From positions 124,001-188,000 of the forward strand of contig JAEUJY010000141.1 in assembly GCA_016794525.1 (NCBI GenBank): 64,000 bases of DNA, in the 5' to 3' direction. Origin of the DNA: Myxococcales bacterium (GTDB lineage: Bacteria > Myxococcota_A > Polyangia > Haliangiales > Haliangiaceae). Made by a program: the position numbers and the translations under genes. Numbering within the stretch: the first letter of the stretch is position 1; each line of letters opens with the position of its first letter. This document shows positions 29,048-37,949 of this stretch, in pieces. The notes beneath the pieces are model-generated. The model was not told the DNA's origin, searched no databases, and saw nothing but the letters and a program-made list of their open reading frames with translations.

Positions 29048-32000
29048 TCAGTACACCTGCCGCCATCCCAGGAGGGTCAGCGGGGAGTTGGTGCCGACGG
29101 TGCCGGTGGTGGACGACTCGTTGCCGGTGCCGAACGGGTTGAGCGTCGTCGACGCCGAGTCGCCGCCGGCGTCGGGCGAGCGCGGCGTGCCGATGCGCGA
29201 CACGTCGCCGGCCAGGGTCGCGAAGTACAGCGCGCCGGCGTCGCCGTAGAGCGCGCCCATGACCGCCGAGGCGACGTTCTGGGTGAAGTCGACGGTGAAG
29301 TCCTCGCCGGCGCCCGGCTCGAGCGCGACGGCGGCGATCTTGGTCGACCCGGTGTCGCAGCTGGTGGTGCCGACCGCCGGGTCGGTGGTGCGGGTGAAGA
29401 TGACCTGCTGCGTGGTCACCACCGCGCCGCCGTAGAACTTCTCGCACATGCTGCCGGCGCAGGCGCCGGCCATCTTCGAGCGGATCTGGCCGGTGTCGGC
29501 GTAGACCGCGTAGAACTCGTTGGGCCGCGTCACCGGGTGGCTCTCGAGGCCGCCGGTGCCGAAGAACAGCACCACCCGGGTGCTGGCGTCGGAGCGGATC
29601 GCCAGCGTGCCGGCGATCGGGCTGTCGGCGCCCAGCGCGTGGCTGGTGAGCCGGGTCGAGAACAGCGCGAACTGGTCGGTGGTGGTCGAGCTGCCGTCGG
29701 GGTGCGAGGTCACGGCGGCGTCGACGGCGATCCCGCCCAGGCCGGTGTTGTCGTTCCAGCCGCCGGCGAGGTCGCGGCCCGGGTCGAGCTTGTAGACGTA
29801 GCCGCAGGCGTCGGCGAACACCGCGCGGTCGGCGTAGCCGTTGAAGCTCGGCGCGCCCGGCTCGAGGTCGTCGTCGGTCTCGAACGTCGCGACGTCGCTG
29901 GTGACCGCGCACTGCGCCTGGAACTTCCACAGCAGGCGCCCGGTCGCCACCTCGTAGGCGGCGACGACGCGGCCCTTGGTGAACGGCGCGGTGGGGTTCT
30001 CGTTGGCGATGCCGGTGGCGGCGATCGCGATGAACTTCTCGGCGCCGCCGATCAGCACGCGCGCGACCGCCGGCTTGGCGTAGGCCTGGCCGGCGTCGGC
30101 CTCGCCCGGCACCGTCGTCCACAGCGGCGTCGGCCCGACGACCGAGCCGCTGGTGGTGATGGTCGAGGTCACGTCGAGCGCCAGCAGGCTCTTGCCGCCG
30201 GCGCCGCTGCCGATCAGCGCCGCGGTGCCGAACGTGCCGTCGGCCTTGCGGTAGTCGGCCAGGGTCGGCGAGCCGTCGGGGAACGACGCGACCTCGGTCG
30301 TGCCGCTCACCAGGCTGTTGGTGTAGTCGGTGAGCATGCCCGACGCGACCTTGGGCGGGACGAACGCCCACGCCTCGGCGCCGCTGGGCGCGGTGGTCAT
30401 CGTCGTCGGCGCGGTCTGGATCGCGTGGATCATGCCGTCCTTCGATCCGAACAGCACGAGGCTGCGCCGGTTCTGCTGGGCGGTCTGGTACGCCTGATGG
30501 CTGAGCTTGTCGGTGGCGCCGGCGTAGACGTACCAGATCGGGAAGCCGGGCTTGGTCAGGATGGCCGGGGTCGAGTTCTGGATCGCGCCGACCCGGCTCT
30601 TCTCGATGCCGTCGTTGCCGATGCCGAACCGCTTGCTGCGCACCCAGTCGATGATGGCCTTGGCCTGGCTGACGTTGGCCGCCTCGAGCGTCGCCAGCAG
30701 GCTGGCGGCGCTGTCGGTGTGGAAGTCGAGCCGCGTCGTGCCCGCCGGGTTGCTGGTGTAGATGTTGCGCGCGCTGTCGTTGGCGTTGTTGATCCAGGTG
30801 GCGGCGTCCCAGTAGGTGTTCGACAGGCCGGCGTTGACCGCGAACAGGTGGCCGCGATCACCGGGCTGGCGGAAGCCGCCGAGGTAGGCGACGCCGTCGT
30901 TGACGATCACGCCGGCGCGGAAGTGCTCGCGCGCGCGGGTGTAGTCGAACGTCGCGCTGACGTTGGACAGCACCGGGGTCTGGGTGTGGCTCGCGTTCGA
31001 GCACATCTCGACCTTCCACTTGACCGTGCGCCCGACCGGGTGCGGGAAGCTGGCGCACAGGTCGCCGCTCGAGTCGGGGCAGGCGGTGGCCAGCACCCAG
31101 TTCTCGGGCGTCTCGTTGGACAGGTAGAAGCGGATCGTGCCGCCGTTGAGCGTGTAGGTCGGGTGGATCCGCGCCGCGGTCACCACCAGCTCGGAGTTCG
31201 ACAGCGTGCCGAGGTCGATCGTGCCCGACGCGGCGTCGCCACACTCGACGTAGCTGGCCGCGACCCGGTTGGCCTGGATGAAGAAGCTGCCGCTGTGGTT
31301 ACCGTCGGCGATCATCACGTCCATCGTGTTCGAGGGATCGTGGTCGTAGTTGAACAAGAAGCCGACGTCGTAGTCGATCAACGTGGTCGAGTTGTGGGTG
31401 CTGAGCTGGGTCGAGGCGTCGGAGAACGGCGTCGCGGTGCCGTTGTTGACCCAGTAGAACAGCTCGCCGCCGTGGCCGGCGTTGTAGTTGTTGTTGTCGG
31501 TGCCGACGACGAGGTCGGGCTTGCCGTCGCCCGAGAAGTCGTTGACGAACACCGCGGTGCCGCCGCCCTGGAAGGTGATCGACTGGGTCGTCGACGACAG
31601 CCCGCCGCCCGACTGGCCCTTCCACAGCCGCAGGCGATCGCCGGCGTTGTCGCAGCAGGCCGGCGCGCTGGCGATCAGGTCGCGGAAGCCGTCGCCGTCG
31701 ACGTCGGTGTACGAGAACACCGGCGAGCGGGCGGTGCCCGAGCCGCCGAGGCCCATGCTGGTGATCAGCACCGAGGCGTAGGTGAAGGTCGGGCTGTTCG
31801 AGCACAGCAGCGGGGCCGGCGCGGCCGGCACCGGGGTCGGCTGCGGCGACGCCAGCGTGCAGTTGTTGAGGAACACCCGGATCGTGCCGCCGTTGTCGCT
31901 CGAGCTGTAGAGCAGGTCGAGCTTGCGGTCGCCGTTGAAGTCCAGCACCTGGGTCGTCGAGCCACCCCAGGCCTGCTCGCCCAGCGCGGTCAGCGAGGTC

Positions 32001-32656
32001 GAGTCGGTCATCGCGTTGTACGAGCCCGCGAACTGCGGGTTGCCGTCGACGTCGTTGGCCCCCTGGTTCAGCCACAGCTTGGCGTTGTTGGGCATGAACT
32101 TCAGCGTGCCGGTCTCGGCGAGGCGGTGCTCGCCGAGGAACACGTCGGCCCAGCCGTCGCCGTTGAAGTCACCGACCGCGATCGGGCGGCGCCGCACCGA
32201 GGTGGTGTTCGAGCCGATCAGCTCGCGCACCACCGGGAAGTTGGGCACGCGGGTGGCGTTGACGTCGTTCCAGTCGGGCGCCGGGTTGTCGAAGGTGCGG
32301 TTGCGGTAGATGCGCAGGAACGAGTCGGTCTCGCCGGCGCCGGCGAAGTCGTCCCAGCCGTCGTGGTCGAAGTCGCCGACCGCGGCGTACACCGTGAAGT
32401 CGGTGATGCCGAGGCTCTGCGAGCGGAACTGGCCGGCGCCGTTCTGCAGCTGCAGCCGGGCGCCGCCGCTGTCGTAGACGATGCCGTTCTTGGTGGTGTC
32501 GGTGTCGAGGAACGACCCCGACCACGCCGACGGCGACGACGTCTGCGGACAGCTGGTGACGGTCGCGGTAGCGGGGCTGACGGCCAGCGTCACCGCGGCG
32601 ACCGCGGCGACGGTGCGGGTGAACGACGAGCGAGCGCGGTGCTGGGTCATGGTCAC
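29048..32656 (-). CDS. pilY1: PilY1-like pilus adhesin with N-terminal VCBS/FG-GAP repeats
   Basis: A 1202-residue secreted protein. After the signal peptide, residues 60-440 hold about five Asp-rich VCBS/FG-GAP repeats (GDFDHDGWDDF, GDFNGDGWADVF, LDFNGDRKLDLL, TDVDGDGFRDLI, NDFSGDGKPDLV), each a probable calcium site in a beta-propeller. The C-terminal half (from about 690, NSTPAILTKPGFPIWY, LVLFGSKDGMIHA, SLLALDVTS) is the PilY1 beta-propeller. Many PilY1 proteins carry a von Willebrand A domain at the N-terminus; here a second propeller takes that place. GTG 32656 overlaps the PilX-like gene; ATG 32650 is equally possible. Confidence 0.88.
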   Translation of the reverse strand: MTMTQHRARSSFTRTVAAVAAVTLAVSPATATVTSCPQTSSPSAWSGSFLDTDTTKNGIVYDSGGARLQLQNGAGQFRSQSLGITDFTVYAAVGDFDHDGWDDFAGAGETDSFLRIYRNRTFDNPAPDWNDVNATRVPNFPVVRELIGSNTTSVRRRPIAVGDFNGDGWADVFLGEHRLAETGTLKFMPNNAKLWLNQGANDVDGNPQFAGSYNAMTDSTSLTALGEQAWGGSTTQVLDFNGDRKLDLLYSSSDNGGTIRVFLNNCTLASPQPTPVPAAPAPLLCSNSPTFTYASVLITSMGLGGSGTARSPVFSYTDVDGDGFRDLIASAPACCDNAGDRLRLWKGQSGGGLSSTTQSITFQGGGTAVFVNDFSGDGKPDLVVGTDNNNYNAGHGGELFYWVNNGTATPFSDASTQLSTHNSTTLIDYDVGFLFNYDHDPSNTMDVMIADGNHSGSFFIQANRVAASYVECGDAASGTIDLGTLSNSELVVTAARIHPTYTLNGGTIRFYLSNETPENWVLATACPDSSGDLCASFPHPVGRTVKWKVEMCSNASHTQTPVLSNVSATFDYTRAREHFRAGVIVNDGVAYLGGFRQPGDRGHLFAVNAGLSNTYWDAATWINNANDSARNIYTSNPAGTTRLDFHTDSAASLLATLEAANVSQAKAIIDWVRSKRFGIGNDGIEKSRVGAIQNSTPAILTKPGFPIWYVYAGATDKLSHQAYQTAQQNRRSLVLFGSKDGMIHAIQTAPTTMTTAPSGAEAWAFVPPKVASGMLTDYTNSLVSGTTEVASFPDGSPTLADYRKADGTFGTAALIGSGAGGKSLLALDVTSTITTSGSVVGPTPLWTTVPGEADAGQAYAKPAVARVLIGGAEKFIAIAATGIANENPTAPFTKGRVVAAYEVATGRLLWKFQAQCAVTSDVATFETDDDLEPGAPSFNGYADRAVFADACGYVYKLDPGRDLAGGWNDNTGLGGIAVDAAVTSHPDGSSTTTDQFALFSTRLTSHALGADSPIAGTLAIRSDASTRVVLFFGTGGLESHPVTRPNEFYAVYADTGQIRSKMAGACAGSMCEKFYGGAVVTTQQVIFTRTTDPAVGTTSCDTGSTKIAAVALEPGAGEDFTVDFTQNVASAVMGALYGDAGALYFATLAGDVSRIGTPRSPDAGGDSASTTLNPFGTGNESSTTGTVGTNSPLTLLGWRQVY

Positions 32657-33303
32657 GGTCCCCCGGGCGAGTAGGTCGCGACGTCGGTCGAGATCACGGT
32701 GGTCAGGCAGTCGTTGCGGCCGGCGCCGTCCTCGGCCATGCCCTTCTGTCCGTAGCTCGGACAGGGCCGACCGAGGCCGGTCACGGCGTCGGCCTGGACG
32801 TGCCAGTCGACCTGGGCGGTGGCCCCGTTGGGGCCGTGGCCGGTCGCGCGGATGACGACGATCTTGTCGGTGTCGTTGCCGGCGGCGAAGCCGGCGTCCT
32901 CGACGTTGTTGAGGATCTCGACCTCGTACCAGGCGTTCATGTCGGTCGAGAACAGGTTGCCAGGTTGGCCGGGCCGGGCGCCGTTGCCGACGATGCCGGT
33001 GGGCTTCTGCGGGTTGACGTTGTTGGGCTCGACCAAGGTCGAGTAGTAGCTGCCGGCGACGATGTTCTTGCGCAGGTAGTCGGCGCCGGCGGCCGCGCCC
33101 GACTCGGCGATGTACAGCGCCACCGACTTCGATCGGTCCTGGCCGACGGCGGTGATGCCGCCCTGGATCGACATCACGGTGATCGACGCCAGCGTGACCA
33201 GCCCGGTCAGGGCGATCATCGCGACCAGCATGGTGCTGCCGCGACGATGGCGATCATGCGCGGGCCGACGTGGAAGGACGATGACGTTTGGGGAGTACCG
33301 CAT
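32653..33303 (-). CDS. Minor pilin, PilX-like
   Basis: A 216-residue protein with N-terminal RRGSTMLVAMIALTGLVTLAS, the PilX_N type hydrophobic start lacking a standard GFTLIE motif, then YIAESGAAAGADYL as in PilX proteins. First gene of the five-gene operon PilX-PilY1-PilV-PilW-FimT/GspH. An in-frame extension to 33453 has no pilin features and was not used. Confidence 0.8.
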   Translation of the reverse strand: MRYSPNVIVLPRRPAHDRHRRGSTMLVAMIALTGLVTLASITVMSIQGGITAVGQDRSKSVALYIAESGAAAGADYLRKNIVAGSYYSTLVEPNNVNPQKPTGIVGNGARPGQPGNLFSTDMNAWYEVEILNNVEDAGFAAGNDTDKIVVIRATGHGPNGATAQVDWHVQADAVTGLGRPCPSYGQKGMAEDGAGRNDCLTTVISTDVATYSPGGP

Positions 33304-33556
33304 AGGGGTGAGGTCTCGAACCGTGTGGACGAGCCCCACCCGACATTCTCGCAGGTTCTTGGCAGCGATCCAATTCGAATCACGCACCTCGATCGCACGC
33401 CGGGCCTGCCACTTCCCGCTGTGATCTCGGGCAAGTAGGAGAAAATCACACATCGCCCTCCCTCACCTCCAGGCCGCCCGTGCCCGCCGTCACGCTATCG
33501 GTTTGCGTGGGCGCGGGGCGGCCGGGGCGACCCCTCTCGGGCGCGCCCTGATCCGC
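33304..33556. other. Intergenic region upstream of the minor pilin operon
   Basis: Some 250 bp with a few AT-rich patches (near 33371 and 33432-33450). It should hold the promoter for the pilin operon. No convincing sigma-54 or sigma-70 motif was recognised and no gene was seen. Confidence 0.4.
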
Positions 33557-35221
33557 CTACTTGGCCGGCTTGCCGTCAGCGTCGAGCACGATCAAGCCGC
33601 CGGCGCCGAGCGCCTGATCGGCCACCAGCTTGTCGAGCGCCTCGCGCAGCGTGAGCTGCTTGCCGCCGACCTCGAGCGGGCGGTCGCTGGCGCCGTCGCG
33701 GACGATCACCGGGGTCTTGCCGTCGCCGACCACCAGGTAGACCGCCTTGCCGTCGTCGAGGTGCTTGGCCGCGGCCTTGGCCACGGCGGCGGCGTCGACC
33801 GCCTCGACCTTGCCGACGTAGCTCGACCAGTAGTCGAGCGGCAGGCCGAAGTACACCAGCGCGCGGAACATGCCGAGCGACGCGCCCGCGGTGGCGAACC
33901 GGCTGGGCAGGCCGAGGATCGCGCCGGCCTTCTCGCGGGTCAGCTCCTCGTCGGTCGGCGGCCGCTGCCCCGACTTCAGCGCGCGCAGCTCGCGCACCAT
34001 CTCGATCAGCGTCTGGTAGGTGGCGTCGCTGCGCACCGACGTGCCGGCGGTCATGACGCCGTAGTCGCGGCTGTAGTTGATGCCGCCGCGCGCGCCGTAC
34101 GAGTAGCCCTTGTCCTCGCGCAGGTTCATGTTGAGGCGGCTGGTGAAGCCGCCGCCGAAGATCGACGACATCACCGAGGTCGCGAAGAAGTCGGGCGCGG
34201 TGCGGCGCGGCCCGAAGTGCGAGAACCCGACCTGCGACTGCGCCGCGCCGGGCATGTCGACGAAGACGATCCGCGCGCCGATCGACTTGGGCGCCGGCAG
34301 CTTCTTGCGGGCCGGGGCCTTGCCCTTCCAGCCGGCCAGCGCCGGCGCGGCGAACCGCGCGCGCACGTCGTCCGCGGTGAGATCACCGACGACGAACAGC
34401 CGCGCGCCGCCGGGCTTGAGGTACTTCTGGTGGTGGGCCTTGCAGTCGTCGATCGTGATCGCCGCCAGCGACGCCTCGGTGACGATGCGCCCCGACGGGT
34501 GACCGGCGCCGAACAGCACCGGGCCGGCGACCCGGCTGGCGACCGCCTCGGGCGAGCCCTTGGCCTGCTTGAGGCCCTCGAGCCGCCGCTTGATGACCCG
34601 GGCGAACTCGTCGGCGCGGAAGCCCGGCGTGCGCAGCGTGTCGGCGAACAGCGCGAAGGTGCTGTCGAGGTGCTTGGTCAGCGACGACAGCGCGACGCCC
34701 TGCGAGTCGTTGCCGGCGTACGAGCTGATGCTCGACGCGGTGTCGGCCAGCGCCTCGGCCAGCTGGATCTTGTCGAGCGCGGCGGTGCCGTCGGACAGGA
34801 GGCCCATGCACACCGACGCCAGGCCCTCCTTGCCGACCGGATCGTTCTCGCTGCCGCCGTCGAACGTCAGGTCCATGCTGACGATCGGCAGCGTGTGCTG
34901 CTCGACCAGGTAGACCTGGACGCCGCTGGGCAGCTTGAAGGTCTGCATCGACGGCAGCCGGAACGGCCGCGGCGGGCCGGGCGGCGGCTGGGTGGCCCGG
35001 AACGGCTCGTCGGGGAACACCAGCGCCTGCGGCTGGGCGGTCTGGGTGGGGAACGCCGGCGGCGGGGGCATGGGCGGCTCCGGATCGACCGGCGGCGGTC
35101 GCGGGGGTTCGGGTTGCGCGACCGGCGGCGGGGTGGTCGCCTTGGTCGGCGGCGTCGGGCAGCAGGCGCCGAGCGGCGACGCGATCGCGATGGCGGTGAC
35201 GAGGCTGGCGAGACGCTTCAC
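33557..35221 (-). CDS. M16-family peptidase homologue, catalytically inactive subunit
   Basis: A 554-residue lipoprotein-like product (signal ending LGACC, then a Pro-rich linker of about 65 residues). Two M16 domains follow. The zinc motif HxxEH is missing: the equivalent helix reads GKEGLASVCMGLLSDG. Residues typical of the non-catalytic partner are kept (LREDKGYSYGARG in the second domain). GTG start overlaps the stop of the active M16 gene, so the pair probably forms a heterodimer in the periplasm. Confidence 0.86.
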   Translation of the reverse strand: MKRLASLVTAIAIASPLGACCPTPPTKATTPPPVAQPEPPRPPPVDPEPPMPPPPAFPTQTAQPQALVFPDEPFRATQPPPGPPRPFRLPSMQTFKLPSGVQVYLVEQHTLPIVSMDLTFDGGSENDPVGKEGLASVCMGLLSDGTAALDKIQLAEALADTASSISSYAGNDSQGVALSSLTKHLDSTFALFADTLRTPGFRADEFARVIKRRLEGLKQAKGSPEAVASRVAGPVLFGAGHPSGRIVTEASLAAITIDDCKAHHQKYLKPGGARLFVVGDLTADDVRARFAAPALAGWKGKAPARKKLPAPKSIGARIVFVDMPGAAQSQVGFSHFGPRRTAPDFFATSVMSSIFGGGFTSRLNMNLREDKGYSYGARGGINYSRDYGVMTAGTSVRSDATYQTLIEMVRELRALKSGQRPPTDEELTREKAGAILGLPSRFATAGASLGMFRALVYFGLPLDYWSSYVGKVEAVDAAAVAKAAAKHLDDGKAVYLVVGDGKTPVIVRDGASDRPLEVGGKQLTLREALDKLVADQALGAGGLIVLDADGKPAK

Positions 35222-36600
35222 TTGCCACCTCCCGGGGTGGTGACGATCACGACGGCGCGCTCGAGGTCGATCACCGACGCGGCGGTGGCGCGGATGCCAT
35301 CGGCGGTCGCGTCGCGGTAGCGCGCGAGGTCGGCGCCGAGGCGGTCGGGCGAGCCGAGGTAGTGGTTGTAGGCCTGGAGCAGGTTGGCCCGGCCCATCAG
35401 GCTCTCGAGGCCGTAGATCATGCGCGCCTCGACCTGGGTCACGGCGCGGCGCAGCTCGGCGTCGGTGAGCGGCGTGGTGCGCGCCTGGGCCAGCGCGGCG
35501 GTGACGACCTGCTCGATCGCGGCGAGGTCGGCGCCGGTCTGGGCGGTGACCGTCACGACGAACATGCCGGAGAACTGCGAGCCGTTCTGGAACACGCTGA
35601 CGCTCTGGGCCAGCTGGCGCTCGTGGACCAGCGTCTTGTACAGCCGGCCGGTGCCCGAGGCGCCGAGCGCGTTGGCCAGGATGTCGAGCTCGGCGTCGCC
35701 GGCGCCGAAGTTGGCCGGGCTGTGGAAGGCCCAGGTGATCTGGCGCAGCTTGGCGAAGCCGTCCTCGACCTCGATCCGCGCGGCGCGCGGCGCCGGCGCC
35801 GGCACCTGCACGAGGGCCGGCTTCTGCGCGGTGGGCAGCGAGCCGAACCACCTGGCGATCGACGCGCGGATCGTCGCCGGATCGTAGTCGCCGACGATCG
35901 TGAGCGTCGCGTTCGCGGGCACGTACCAGGTGCGCCAGAAGTTCTTGACGTCCTCGAGGGAGGCGCCGGCCAGATCCTCGTGGCGGCCGATCGTGAGGTA
36001 CCGGTACGGGTGGCCCTCGGGGTACATCGCCTCGTACAGCGCGAACCGGGCCTTGCCGTAGGGGACGTTGTCGTAGCGCTGGCGGCGCTCGTTGCGGACG
36101 ACCTCGATCTGGTTGTCGAGCGACTTCTGGGTCACCAGCTCGAGCAGGTGGCTCATGCGATCGCTCTCGAGCCACAGCGCGGTCTCGAGCTGGTTGGACG
36201 GCACCACCTCGAAGTAGTTGGTGCGATCCGGGTTGGTGGTGCCGTTGACGCCATCGGCGCCGATGTTCTTGAGGATGTCGAAGTGGCGATCCTCACCGAC
36301 GTTCTTCGAGCCCTGGAACAGCATGTGCTCGAACAGGTGGGCGAAGCCGGTCTTGCCCGGCACCTCGCAGCCGCTGCCGACGTGGTACCAGACGTTGACC
36401 GCGACCAGCGGCACCCGCGGGTCGGGCGCGAGGATCACCTCGAGGCCGTTGGGCAGGACGTACTTCTGGTGCTCGAGGGCCGGGGCGGCCTGCGCCGGAG
36501 CGGGGGCGGCGACCGCGCCGGCGCCGGGCTGGGCCCAAGCGGGCGCGGCGGCCACCAGCGCCAGGCCGATCAGCCAGCCGCGCAAGTTCGATACGTGCAT
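35218..36600 (-). CDS. M16-family zinc metallopeptidase, active subunit
   Basis: A 460-residue secreted protein (signal peptide ending PAWAQ). The inverted zinc motif HLFEH is in TGFAHLFEHMLFQGSKNV, with a downstream acidic helix (NQIEVVRNERRQRYDN) carrying the third ligand. Two M16 domains. Strong ribosome site GGAGG 6 bases before the ATG. Coupled to the inactive homologue downstream. Such pairs degrade peptides in the periplasm or mature secreted peptides. Confidence 0.92.
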   Translation of the reverse strand: MHVSNLRGWLIGLALVAAAPAWAQPGAGAVAAPAPAQAAPALEHQKYVLPNGLEVILAPDPRVPLVAVNVWYHVGSGCEVPGKTGFAHLFEHMLFQGSKNVGEDRHFDILKNIGADGVNGTTNPDRTNYFEVVPSNQLETALWLESDRMSHLLELVTQKSLDNQIEVVRNERRQRYDNVPYGKARFALYEAMYPEGHPYRYLTIGRHEDLAGASLEDVKNFWRTWYVPANATLTIVGDYDPATIRASIARWFGSLPTAQKPALVQVPAPAPRAARIEVEDGFAKLRQITWAFHSPANFGAGDAELDILANALGASGTGRLYKTLVHERQLAQSVSVFQNGSQFSGMFVVTVTAQTGADLAAIEQVVTAALAQARTTPLTDAELRRAVTQVEARMIYGLESLMGRANLLQAYNHYLGSPDRLGADLARYRDATADGIRATAASVIDLERAVVIVTTPGGGK

Positions 36601-36834
36601 GGGATCCTCCGGACGCCGACCGTACGGGCGGCGGTGTCCGACGGCAACCCTGGCGCGGCGCGATCGCGCCTGCGACCGCTGCGACGGATGCGACCCGGAG
36701 GGCTCGCGCCCCTCACCCAGGTTGATCAGGACACGAGCCCGCAAGCCACGAGCTCGCGGTTCGGGTGGGGCGAGCCGGCGTCCCCGACCGACCTTGGCGG
36801 CGCATGCGGCGCCGCGGACCACCTGCCACCACCT

Positions 36835-36853
36835 GGGCCTTTGCGAAAGGCCC
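36835..36853 (-). terminator. Intrinsic terminator after the 36862 lipoprotein gene
   Basis: GGGCCTTTGCGAAAGGCCC is a perfect 8-bp stem with loop GCG, 9 bp downstream of the stop on the minus strand. No long T tract follows, so efficiency is uncertain. Confidence 0.5.
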
Positions 36854-36861
36854 TCTCGAGA

Positions 36862-37584
36862 TCACGGCGCCGGCGCAGCCGGCGGCGCGTCGGTGTAGCG
36901 CGCCGGCGAGTCGGCCTTGATGTGGTCGGGGCCGATCGACTCGCGCGCGACGCGGGTGCAGGCGGCGATCTTCTCGTTGTCGCTCATGCTCGGGCCGCCG
37001 CGGACGCCGATGATGCACTTGGTGTCGGTGTCGAAGAACTTGAACGAGTCGATGTCGAACTCGCCCGAGGGCCGGGTCTCCTTGCAGGCGAAGCCGCCGG
37101 TGTTGCCCTCGTCGGGGGCCTTCATCTCGGTGGTGGTCGCCTTGCAGCGGTCGCGGAACTTGGCCTCGTCCTCGACCACCCAGCAGTAGAGCGTCACGTT
37201 GCAGATCTCGTCGCCGGGCAGCACGCCGAGGCGGCCGTTCTTCTTGAGCAGCTTCTCCTGGGCCTTGGCGTCGGGGCGCAGGCCGCCGCGGATCAGCGAG
37301 CACGACACCGTGGCGTCGGCCATCGCGCCGGTCGAGTCGCGGACGGTCAGCGGGTCGAGCTCGCCGAGCGCCTCGGTGTACGCCGGCGGGTCCATGATCT
37401 GATCGCACTTGAGGCGGGTGCCCTGAGCCACCGGCGGCTTGACGCGATCGACCGGCTTGAGCTCGGCGGCCTGCTTGGCGCGCTCGGCCTCGGCTTCACG
37501 CTTGGCCTCCTTGGCGCCTTCCTCGGCGGAGTTGCAGGCGCTGCTGGCGACGAGCAGGAGGGTGACGGCGAGACGGGTACGCAT
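36862..37584 (-). CDS. Unknown lipoprotein with many cysteines
   Basis: A 240-residue lipoprotein (VASSAC). A charged helical segment (AEEGAKEAKREAEAERAKQAAE) leads to a compact domain with at least seven cysteines (LKCDQIMDPPAY, VSCSLIRGG, EICNVTLYCWVV, RDRCK, FACKE, KCIIGVRGG, ACTRVA), probably disulfide-bonded in the periplasm. No family was recognised. Terminator at 36835. Confidence 0.75.
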   Translation of the reverse strand: MRTRLAVTLLLVASSACNSAEEGAKEAKREAEAERAKQAAELKPVDRVKPPVAQGTRLKCDQIMDPPAYTEALGELDPLTVRDSTGAMADATVSCSLIRGGLRPDAKAQEKLLKKNGRLGVLPGDEICNVTLYCWVVEDEAKFRDRCKATTTEMKAPDEGNTGGFACKETRPSGEFDIDSFKFFDTDTKCIIGVRGGPSMSDNEKIAACTRVARESIGPDHIKADSPARYTDAPPAAPAP

Positions 37585-37949
37585 GGCGGCCGCGAAAATA
37601 CGCCGAGATCCCGGCGGCCGTCGAGTCGATCGCGCGGTGTCTCTGCTCCCGACAGTGTCGTCACCAGCGACGCCGGACGCCCAAGCCGCGGTCGTCGCTG
37701 GCGCCTGCGCCCGCGGTGCACATCGGGTCCAGAGCTTATCCACAGCGGTGTCGGGAGCGCAGACGTCGCCGCGCGCGCGCCGCGACGAGCGCCCGCACAG
37801 TTGCGCCGCGAACGAGGCTGGCACATCGACTGCAATACCTCGCTGCGTTCGGCGGTCGTAACGGACTGCTCGAGCGTGGTGGGCCTCGCCGAGGTCCTCG
37901 GGCAACCGGGGGCAGCGGACGGCCGGAAATCTCGAACGGAAGGATGATC
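37585..37949. other. Intergenic region with a single DnaA box
   Basis: No gene seen. A perfect DnaA-box sequence TTATCCACA is at 37736-37744, but no further boxes or AT-rich unwinding region accompany it, so it is not an origin. It may hold the promoter of the structured block that follows. Confidence 0.5.

Noticed and set aside
27938-32674. A + strand open frame of about 1578 codons opposite the pilin genes
   Set aside because: It overlaps the PilY1, PilV and PilW-like genes, all with clear domains, and its product is Arg/Gly/Val-rich without signal or domain. Antisense artefact of base composition.
37736-37744. Perfect DnaA box as sign of a replication origin
   Set aside because: Only one box, no AT-rich region, and no dnaA, dnaN or parAB genes nearby.
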